Shown one piece after another: positions 1 through 4,749 of a DNA stretch of 5,479 nt; positions within the stretch are counted from its first letter, which is position 1, and each line of letters opens with the position of its first letter. A program made the position numbers and the translations under genes. The notes below the pieces were generated by a model. The model was given only the letters and a program-made list of their open reading frames with translations. It did no database searches and had not been told where the DNA came from. The DNA is from an uncultured Clostridia bacterium (GTDB lineage Bacteria; Bacillota; Clostridia; Christensenellales; DTU072): positions 1-5,479 of the forward strand of contig CAKRAY010000104.1 in assembly GCA_934296355.1 (NCBI GenBank), in the 5' to 3' direction.

Positions 1-27
1 TTTGCCTAAAATGATATTTTAGGCAAA
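1..27. repeat. Perfect 12-bp inverted repeat, 3-nt loop, at the 3' end of the methyltransferase gene
   Basis: TTTGCCTAAAAT (1-12) and ATTTTAGGCAAA (16-27) are exact reverse complements separated by GAT. The methyltransferase frame reads through the repeat. It could be a terminator stem overlapping the last codons, but the T-run needed to show this would lie outside the window. It could also be a palindromic repeat unit. Confidence 0.7.
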
Positions 28-1132
28 TTTCTGCTATTTTGTTTTTGTTTCTTTCTATAGGAATACGCGTTTTTTTCGCTCTAAGCATTAGATTCTTCGG
101 GGAATGAGCAAGGTCCACGAATTCTATGACGTCCACCTTATAGCCCGCGTCCTCTAAAATCATGGCGCGAATCGAATCGGTAAGCAACGCGGAAACGCGT
201 TCTTTTACGATACCGTATTTAAGTAAACAATCTAAATCGCCGTTGCCCGCTCTAATGCGCGAATTTATTTCGTGTTGACAGCACGGCACGGAAAAAACGT
301 GTTTTACGTTCTTCTTTATCGCGTAATACAAAGCGTAATCGGTGGCTACGTCGCAAGCGTGCAAAGAAATCACGACGTCTATTTTTTCGTCGTAGAGTTT
401 GTCCTTTTTTACGTCGCTTACCACGAAGGTAAGTCCGTCGTAACCGTACTTTTTCGCTATCGCATTACAAGACTCGACTACGTCCTCTTTTAAGTCGTAC
501 CCGATGATTTTTGCTTTTTTCCCTTTGATTTTCACTAAATAATAGTAAACTATAAAGGTAAGATACGACTTACCGCAACCAAAATCGAGCACGGTAATCT
601 CTTCGTTTTTCTCGTTAGACAATTCGTCGTCGATGAGTTCTACGAAACGATTTATTTGTTTATATTTGTCGTACATACTCTTTACGACTTTATATTCTTT
701 GGTAAAAACGCCGAGATCCACGAGCGCGGGAATGTTCTCCCCTTCTTTAAGAATATACTCTTTTTGTCTGTCGTTGGTTTTACGCGTGGCGGCAGTCAGA
801 TTGTTTTTACTCTCTTTAACTGCGATATTGCCTTTCGGATTAACGTAGTAAGTTAAGGTTCTTCCCGACAAAAAGGCGTTAATTTGCGTATATCGAGAGA
901 ATAAATCTTTAATATATACCGAAAAATCGTTAGCGGGGATATTCGCGTGATACGCTTTATTATTCTTAAATCGTTCCGCTTGGTAGAACTTTTCTCCCTT
1001 TATTTCGATGGGTTTTATTACTTGTTTAACAAACTCCTCGTCGGCTTTAACGGGAGAACTAACGGTTATTTTAATCGTATCCGCCCATACTTTGCATAAT
1101 TCGCTCGCTATCGTTTCCGCTTTTACAAACAT
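1..1132 (-). CDS. Class I SAM-dependent methyltransferase, METTL25/GSTCD-like (Methyltransf_32), 3' end cut off by window edge
   Basis: The frame is open from the ATG at 1132-1130 to the left edge (377 codons, no stop), so only the last residues are missing. Residues 1-140 form a family-specific N-terminal part (KGEKFYQAERF at about 45-55). The Rossmann methyltransferase domain follows: motif I VLDFGCGKSYLTF at 181-193 binds SAM, then the acidic strand end IGYDLKEDVVES at 210-221, VISLHACDVATD at 254-265, and SVPCCQHEIN at 281-290. The LHACD...ATD and PCCQHE signatures are typical of the Methyltransf_32 family, shared with eukaryotic METTL25 and GSTCD. Substrate is not known to me; RNA is a guess. 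No signal peptide or membrane segment is seen, so it is probably cytoplasmic. The start is the first ATG after an in-frame TAA three codons upstream and fits the family N-terminus, but its Shine-Dalgarno is poor (GAAGAG about 11 bases away). It lies 102 bases after the EF-G-like gene and probably has its own promoter. Confidence 0.85.
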   Translation of the reverse strand, partial: MFVKAETIASELCKVWADTIKITVSSPVKADEEFVKQVIKPIEIKGEKFYQAERFKNNKAYHANIPANDFSVYIKDLFSRYTQINAFLSGRTLTYYVNPKGNIAVKESKNNLTAATRKTNDRQKEYILKEGENIPALVDLGVFTKEYKVVKSMYDKYKQINRFVELIDDELSNEKNEEITVLDFGCGKSYLTFIVYYYLVKIKGKKAKIIGYDLKEDVVESCNAIAKKYGYDGLTFVVSDVKKDKLYDEKIDVVISLHACDVATDYALYYAIKKNVKHVFSVPCCQHEINSRIRAGNGDLDCLLKYGIVKERVSALLTDSIRAMILEDAGYKVDVIEFVDLAHSPKNLMLRAKKTRIPIERNKNKIAEICLKYHFRQ

Positions 1133-1164
1133 ATTAAATTAAACTCTTCATCCTTTACTTACAT

Positions 1165-1201
1165 ATTAAAACGCGAGCCTAAAAAACAATAGGCTCGCGT
1201 T
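1165..1201 (-). terminator. Probable intrinsic terminator of the EF-G-like gene
   Basis: A perfect 12-bp stem (1170-1181 with 1190-1201, core ACGCGAGCCT/AGGCTCGCGT) encloses an 8-base A-rich loop. It begins 33 bases after the EF-G-like stop codon. On the minus strand the stem ends in GTTTTAATAT, a short U-tract, so termination may be incomplete. On the plus strand no T-run follows. The stem is very GC-rich against A/T-rich surroundings. It overlaps the predicted transcription start of the methyltransferase. Confidence 0.65.
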
Positions 1202-1203
1202 AC

Positions 1204-1232
1204 ATTATACATTATTTATTTGTCGTTGACAA
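1204..1232 (-). promoter_or_regulatory. Predicted sigma-A promoter of the methyltransferase gene
   Basis: On the minus strand TTGTCA (1232-1227, 5 of 6 consensus bases) is followed after exactly 17 bases by a perfect TATAAT (1209-1204). The -35 box is only 2 bases from the EF-G-like stop codon. The expected start near 1197 falls inside the 5' arm of the terminator-like hairpin, so the methyltransferase mRNA would begin with a stem-loop. Confidence 0.6.
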
Positions 1233-1234
1233 TA

Positions 1235-3292
1235 TTATTTTTCGCGTTTGGCTCTTTCTGCGGCTATTATAGCGTCGACGTCGGTGGGCGGAACTTCGTC
1301 GTAGCGAGCAAAACTCGTGGAAAACTTACCTCTGCCCTGGGTCATACTTCTTAAATCGATAGCGTATCTATGCATAGCGGATTGAGGCGCTTCGCCGGTA
1401 ATCTTGGTCTTGTTCTTTTCCGTTTCCATACCGAAAACTTTACCTCTACGTTTGGTAAGGTCGCCCATAACGTCGCCCATATATTCGGAAGGAACTATGA
1501 TTTCTACGTTCACGATAGGTTCGAGAAGTACGGGGTTCGCTTTCGGAATACCCTCTTTGAAAGCGATTTTCGCCGCTTCGATAAACGCCGCTTCCTTACT
1601 GTCTACGGGGTGGTAACTACCGAAGTACAATACCGCTCTGAATCCCGTCATCGGGCAACCGGCAAGCACGCCGGTAGCTTTCGCTTCGATAAGACCTTTT
1701 TCTACCGCGGGGAAGTATTGTTTAGGAACGGAACCGCCGACAATCTCTTCCGCAAATTCGAAGTCGATATCGGGCGCGGGTTCGAAACGAATATAAACGT
1801 CGCCGAACAAACCGCTTCCGCCGTTTTGCTTCTTGCATCTTCCTTGTTGCTCTACCTTTTTACGAATGGTTTCTCTATAAGCCACTCTCGGTTCGGTAAG
1901 TTTCGCTTCTACTTTATTCTTCGCTTTGACTTTCTTGCAAAGAATATCTATTTGAGTTTCGCCCATACCGCGAATAACCGTTTCTAAGGTTTCTTCGTCT
2001 TTTTCCACTCTGAACGTACGGTCTTCGTCCATAAGTTTTCTTAAACCGTCGACGAGTTTATCCGTGCCGCCCTTATCCGTACAACTGATTGCCAAAGTGA
2101 GTACCGGCTTCGGAAAATCGATAGGCGGTAACGTTATGTTCTCGCCCTGCGCGCAAAGCGTGTCGCCGGTTTTGGTGACGCCGAGTTTTGCAAACGCGCC
2201 GATATCGCCGGCGTTTAAGCAAGTTACTTGCTCTTGGTTCTTGCCCTTTAACTGATAAATAGTGGAAATCTTTTCGGTTTCTTCTTTGCGCATATTCATA
2301 AGAATATCGCCGGTCTTAACGCTTCCCGAATAAACTTTGAATAAACTCAATCTTCCTACGAACGGGTCTACTATGGTTTTGAAAATTCTGCAAACGGTCG
2401 CGCCGTTTTCGTCATAGTTAAGCGTCACGTCTTCGTCGCCGCGCTTAGCCGCCGCGCCGCCGTGTTCGCCGGCATAGGGCATAAAGTTGACGATATTGTT
2501 AAGCAAATCGCAAAGAACGGGTTTGCCGGTAGCCACTCCCGCAACTACGGGAACGAATTCCGCGCCGGCAATCATGGTTTTTAAGCCGTTAATTATTTCG
2601 TCTTTTTTAAGCGTACCATCTTCGAAGTACTTTTCCATTAACGCTTCGCTCGACGAAGCCGCTATCTCGGTAAGTTCAGCATTGTCGTTTGCCGCTTCCG
2701 TTTCAAGATTGGCGGGAATCGCTATCTCGTTGCCGTTAACGTCGTACGCTTTATGTCCGAGTACGTCCACGTATCCTTTCATCTCGACGCCGTCGGTAAT
2801 CGGGAATTCGATTGCGGAAACGAGCGTGCCGTATTTTGCCTTAATCGCTTCTACGGTCTTAAAGTAATTGCTGTTTTCTTTATTCAATCCGCCTACGAAA
2901 ATCATAACCGGAATTTTCTTTTCCACGCAATAATCGAGCGCTTTTTCCGCTCCGACGCTTAAAGAACCGGAAGCCTGCGTAACCACGATCGCGCCGTCGG
3001 CAACCGTCAACGCCGAAACCATTTCTCCTTCGAAGTCGAAGAATCCCGGGGTGTCTATAAAGTTAATCTTATAATCGTTATAATATGCGTATGCCAAAGA
3101 AAGCGATATGCTCATCTTTCTCTTTATTTCTTCCGCGTCGAAATCTCCTACCGTCGTGCCGTCGTCCACTTTTCCTAATCTGTCAATGCCTTTAGTACAG
3201 AAAAGTATCGCTTCGAGAAGAGAAGTTTTTCCCTCTCCGCCGTGTCCTATAAGCGCGATGTTTCTAACTTTTTCTTTATTGAAAACTGCCAT
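1235..3292 (-). CDS. Elongation factor G-like GTPase family protein (EF-G paralogue) with altered G4/G5 motifs
   Basis: A 685-residue protein with the whole EF-G architecture: G domain (about 1-275), domain II (about 295-385), domain III (about 393-470, containing GMGETQIDI), domain IV (about 475-595, with FGDVYIRFEP and VGGSVPKQYFPAVEKG) and domain V (about 595-670, with RRGKVFGM). The P-loop GHGGEGKT (16-23) is intact. The G3 motif is DTPGFFDF (80-87), with Phe where canonical EF-G has the catalytic His. G4, normally NKMD, reads GGLN (134-137), and the G5 SA reads VA (253-254). These features and the switch region (DGTTVGDFDAEEIKRK) place it in the EF-G-like paralogue group rather than as the main translocase. 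It may act on ribosomes, but its role is not known. Start: an ATG preceded by AGGAGA; the frame is open 43 codons further upstream, but those codons run through the promoter and terminators. Confidence 0.9.
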   Translation of the reverse strand: MAVFNKEKVRNIALIGHGGEGKTSLLEAILFCTKGIDRLGKVDDGTTVGDFDAEEIKRKMSISLSLAYAYYNDYKINFIDTPGFFDFEGEMVSALTVADGAIVVTQASGSLSVGAEKALDYCVEKKIPVMIFVGGLNKENSNYFKTVEAIKAKYGTLVSAIEFPITDGVEMKGYVDVLGHKAYDVNGNEIAIPANLETEAANDNAELTEIAASSSEALMEKYFEDGTLKKDEIINGLKTMIAGAEFVPVVAGVATGKPVLCDLLNNIVNFMPYAGEHGGAAAKRGDEDVTLNYDENGATVCRIFKTIVDPFVGRLSLFKVYSGSVKTGDILMNMRKEETEKISTIYQLKGKNQEQVTCLNAGDIGAFAKLGVTKTGDTLCAQGENITLPPIDFPKPVLTLAISCTDKGGTDKLVDGLRKLMDEDRTFRVEKDEETLETVIRGMGETQIDILCKKVKAKNKVEAKLTEPRVAYRETIRKKVEQQGRCKKQNGGSGLFGDVYIRFEPAPDIDFEFAEEIVGGSVPKQYFPAVEKGLIEAKATGVLAGCPMTGFRAVLYFGSYHPVDSKEAAFIEAAKIAFKEGIPKANPVLLEPIVNVEIIVPSEYMGDVMGDLTKRRGKVFGMETEKNKTKITGEAPQSAMHRYAIDLRSMTQGRGKFSTSFARYDEVPPTDVDAIIAAERAKREK

Positions 3293-3296
3293 AATA

Positions 3297-3302
3297 TCTC
3301 CT
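3297..3302 (-). promoter_or_regulatory. Ribosome binding site that fixes the EF-G-like start
   Basis: AGGAGA on the minus strand lies 4 bases before the ATG at 3292-3290. It decides the start over the upstream in-frame ATG at 3421, which has no such site and lies upstream of the promoter. Confidence 0.8.
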
Positions 3303-3335
3303 AAAAATTGGATTGTTATTTTTTTTAACAAAAAC

Positions 3336-3364
3336 ATTGTACCATAGCGGTACTCTTTTTTCAA
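3336..3364 (-). promoter_or_regulatory. Strong predicted sigma-A promoter of the EF-G-like gene
   Basis: On the minus strand TTGAAA (3364-3359) and TACAAT (3341-3336) are 17 bases apart. The start would be near 3329, giving a leader of about 37 bases. The inverted repeat GTACC/GGTAC (3339-3353) sits in the spacer and overlaps the -10 box. A second A/T-rich repeat, TTGTTA/TAACAA (3313-3318/3326-3331), lies at the start of the leader. Confidence 0.75.
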
Positions 3365-3376
3365 GGGGGTATTTTC

Positions 3377-3395
3377 AAAAAAATGCCGTTTCGGC
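3377..3395 (-). terminator. Third, weak terminator-like hairpin after rpsT
   Basis: On the minus strand GCCG-AAA-CGGC (3395-3385) is followed by A and seven T (3383-3377). The stem is only 4 bp, but it is all G/C with a full T-run. It lies 12 bases before the -35 box of the EF-G-like promoter and would act as a last barrier to read-through. Confidence 0.4.
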
Positions 3396-3408
3396 GGCTT
3401 CGGAACAC

Positions 3409-3443
3409 AAAAAAATGGCACAAAACGACATTCTGTACCATTT
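3409..3443 (-). terminator. Second intrinsic terminator after rpsT
   Basis: On the minus strand AAATGGTACA (3443-3434) pairs with TGTGCCATTT (3422-3413) over 10 bp, including one G-U pair, around an 11-base loop. It runs directly into seven T (3415-3409). The single mismatch is G-U only in the minus-strand RNA and C-A in the plus-strand RNA, which supports the minus direction. Confidence 0.65.
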
Positions 3444-3472
3444 GCTACGAAAAATTCTTGATTTTCTATACG

Positions 3473-3499
3473 AAAAAGTTCCGCAAACTACTTTGCGAA
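3473..3499 (-). terminator. First intrinsic terminator after rpsT
   Basis: On the minus strand TTCGCAAA (3499-3492) pairs with TTTGCGGAA (3487-3479) through one bulged G around the loop GTAG, followed by C and TTTTT (3477-3473). An alternative longer pairing, TTCCGC (3511-3506) with GCGGAA (3484-3479), shares the same 3' arm. It begins about 50 bases after the rpsT stop codon. Confidence 0.65.
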
Positions 3500-3547
3500 A
3501 CCTTAGCGGAATTTAAGATATATAAATACTTAAAAAACTATGCGAGA

Positions 3548-3826
3548 TTATTCGGCCTTAGCGGCAACCGCTTTGTCGAGAATCTTAGCAAGTCTTGCTT
3601 TCTTGTTAGCCGCGTTGTTAGCGTGATAGATACCGTCGCTCTTTGCGGAATCGATAACCGAGTAAGCAACGTTCAAGAGTTCTTTCGCTTCGTCTAAATT
3701 ACCGTCGGTAACCGCTTTTTCGAACTTCTTAATAGCGTTCTTTACTTTCGTTCTGATGGCAACGTTACGAGCGTTCTCCTCTCTGTTGATTAAAACACGC
3801 TTTTTTTGTGACTTAATATTAGGCAT
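3548..3826 (-). CDS. rpsT: 30S ribosomal protein S20
   Basis: A 92-residue protein with the S20 signature: MPNIKSQKKR at the N-terminus, the basic helix RNVAIRTKVKNAIKKFEKAV (20-39), and the C-terminal helix with HANNAANKKARLAKILDKA (68-86). Length and lysine/arginine/alanine content match bacterial S20, which binds the 5' domain of 16S rRNA in the small subunit. The ATG at 3826 matches the universal MPNIKS start and follows a strong AAGGAG at 6 bases. An upstream in-frame ATG at 3877 has no family match and overlaps the promoter. It is divergent from gpr across 113 bases, an arrangement also found in Bacillus subtilis. It appears to be a single-gene unit with its own promoter and up to three terminators. 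Confidence 0.97.
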   Translation of the reverse strand: MPNIKSQKKRVLINREENARNVAIRTKVKNAIKKFEKAVTDGNLDEAKELLNVAYSVIDSAKSDGIYHANNAANKKARLAKILDKAVAAKAE

Positions 3827-3832
3827 ATTCTT

Positions 3833-3838
3833 CTCCTT
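3833..3838 (-). promoter_or_regulatory. Ribosome binding site of rpsT
   Basis: AAGGAG on the minus strand with 6-base spacing to the ATG at 3826-3824. This is the strongest such site in the window, consistent with high expression of a ribosomal protein and confirming the start. Confidence 0.85.
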
Positions 3839-3867
3839 AAATGTATCGTTATTTCCAATGCCTATCA

Positions 3868-3896
3868 ATAATATCACACGCTTAAAAAAAATGCAA
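3868..3896 (-). promoter_or_regulatory. Predicted rpsT promoter with extended -10
   Basis: On the minus strand TATTAT (3873-3868) is preceded by TGA, an extended -10 (TGn) element. TTGCAT (3896-3891) lies 17 bases upstream as a weak -35. The start would be near 3861, with a leader of about 35 bases. The T-rich tract between the boxes may favour promoter bending; that is inference. Confidence 0.6.
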
Positions 3897-3908
3897 ATAC
3901 TTTATAAT
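3881..3908 (+). promoter_or_regulatory. Possible gpr promoter (perfect -10, poor -35)
   Basis: TATAAT at 3903-3908 has the sigma-A -10 sequence and lies 31 bases before the gpr ATG. No good -35 is seen: CTTAAA at 3881-3886 with a 16-base spacer matches 3 of 6. In Bacillus, gpr is transcribed by the forespore sigma factors F and G. A loose match to their boxes, GTATC (3843-3847) and AATAATA (3867-3873), also exists, but its spacing is long. Confidence 0.3.
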
Positions 3909-3939
3909 ATTTTTTCTTAAAAATGTAAATAATCGCAAT

Positions 3940-4698
3940 ATGAATTCTTATTATCGCAGCATATTCGAAGAAACCGCGGAGTTTCTTGGCGCCGACAAAG
4001 TGGTTTCCGTAAAAAAAAGTCGAGCGAACCTCGAAATTACGATAAAAAACAATTTAGTTACCGGTCACACGGCGTATTCGGTTACCACGAAAGAACCGCT
4101 TTTTTTCAATTCCGCGCAAAAAAAGACGCTTTCTTGTGAACTTACCAAGATAATAAAAAGTTATTTCGAAAAGTACGATATTCCTCGCGCCGCTACCGTT
4201 CTCGTGGCGGGACTGGGTAACGAACGTATCGCCGCGGACTCGCTCGGTCCGAAGGTATGCGACCTTATAAACGCGCAAAAACGCGCTTCTTATAAACTTT
4301 GCTCGCTTAAATGCAACGTGGGCGGCAACACGGGAATAGAAAGTTACGACGTGATTAAAGGTATAACCGAGCGAATAAAACCCGACGTCGTTATCGCCGT
4401 GGACACGCTGAGTTGTTCTACTCCCGAAAAACTCGGAAACACCGTTCAACTTTACGACGGCGGACTCGAACCGGGCGGAGGCGTGGGCAACGCCAAGAAA
4501 ACTCTTGACTTTGACTCGCTCGGCGTACCGGTAATAGCCGTGGGCGCGCCTTTCGTGATTTATGTGAGGAACATTCTCGGTAAGTTCGGCATAACCGAAG
4601 AAACGCCGTTTACTTCCGATATCGTCACTTCTAAAGACGTGGACTTTTTATGCGACGATTTCTCTTTCGCAATCGCCGATTCGGTTAACTCGTTATAA
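3940..4698 (+). CDS. gpr: Germination protease Gpr (peptidase family A25), compact form
   Basis: Gpr degrades small acid-soluble spore proteins in the core of the germinating spore. This 252-residue protein carries the family core in order: VLVAGLGNERIAADSLGPKV (87-106), GGNTGIESYDVIKGI (128-142), KPDVVIAVDTLS (147-158), GGGVGNAKK (179-187), LGVPVIAVGAPF (194-205) and the C-terminal TSKDVDFL (230-237). Asp100 and Asp155 align with the two aspartates reported as essential in Bacillus megaterium Gpr (Asp127 and Asp193). The Bacillus enzyme is about 370 residues long. Missing here are the N-terminal propeptide with its RTDLA processing site and about 70 residues before the C-terminal helix. The ATG at 3940 has no Shine-Dalgarno, and the in-frame ATG at 3922 is followed at once by a stop. 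The related YyaC/DUF1256 family is less likely, because the GVGN and GLGN motifs are of Gpr type. In Bacillus spoIIP follows gpr; here a convergent dus gene does. Confidence 0.85.
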   Translation: MNSYYRSIFEETAEFLGADKVVSVKKSRANLEITIKNNLVTGHTAYSVTTKEPLFFNSAQKKTLSCELTKIIKSYFEKYDIPRAATVLVAGLGNERIAADSLGPKVCDLINAQKRASYKLCSLKCNVGGNTGIESYDVIKGITERIKPDVVIAVDTLSCSTPEKLGNTVQLYDGGLEPGGGVGNAKKTLDFDSLGVPVIAVGAPFVIYVRNILGKFGITEETPFTSDIVTSKDVDFLCDDFSFAIADSVNSL

Positions 4699-4721
4699 CA
4701 CGGGCTTTATATTTTTTCTAA

Positions 4722-4741
4722 AACGCTTCGTTGCGTTCGTA
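4722..4741 (-). terminator. Weak terminator-like hairpin between convergent gpr and dus
   Basis: AACGC (4722-4726) and GCGTT (4733-4737) form a 5-bp stem with a 6-base loop in the 51-base gap between the two stop codons. On the minus strand the stem runs into GTTTTAG, so it may serve dus. On the plus strand the T-run is poor. It is the only hairpin I see for either gene. Confidence 0.35.
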
Positions 4742-4749
4742 TTTAATTG

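Noticed and set aside
272..493. Plus-strand frame of 73 codons inside the methyltransferase region
   Set aside because: The minus strand carries a continuous methyltransferase with clear motifs across the same bases; this frame has none.
1133..1234. Possible small RNA gene in the hairpin-containing gap
   Set aside because: The promoter and stem are explained as methyltransferase promoter plus EF-G-like terminator. No T-run strong enough to end a separate small RNA is seen.
1370..1987. 205-codon open frame on the plus strand, antisense to the EF-G-like gene
   Set aside because: It mirrors the codon pattern of the EF-G-like gene, has no family resemblance and no ribosome site, and lies wholly inside a well-supported gene.
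3313..3331. A/T-rich inverted repeat TTGTTA/TAACAA in the EF-G-like leader, considered as a riboswitch or terminator
   Set aside because: The stem is six A/T-dominated pairs at the very start of a 37-base leader, too short for a riboswitch and with no T-run after it.
3293..3421. N-terminal extension of the EF-G-like protein by 43 codons from the ATG at 3421
   Set aside because: The extension would be translated through a terminator T-run and the -35/-10 promoter boxes. It has no family match, and the AGGAG site marks the ATG at 3292.
3827..3877. Extension of S20 by 17 residues from the ATG at 3877
   Set aside because: It overlaps the predicted rpsT promoter and start site. S20 proteins begin at MPNIKS, which has the AAGGAG site.
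4054..4449. 131-codon frame on the minus strand inside gpr
   Set aside because: Shadow of gpr, with arginine/phenylalanine-rich low-information sequence and no recognisable motif.
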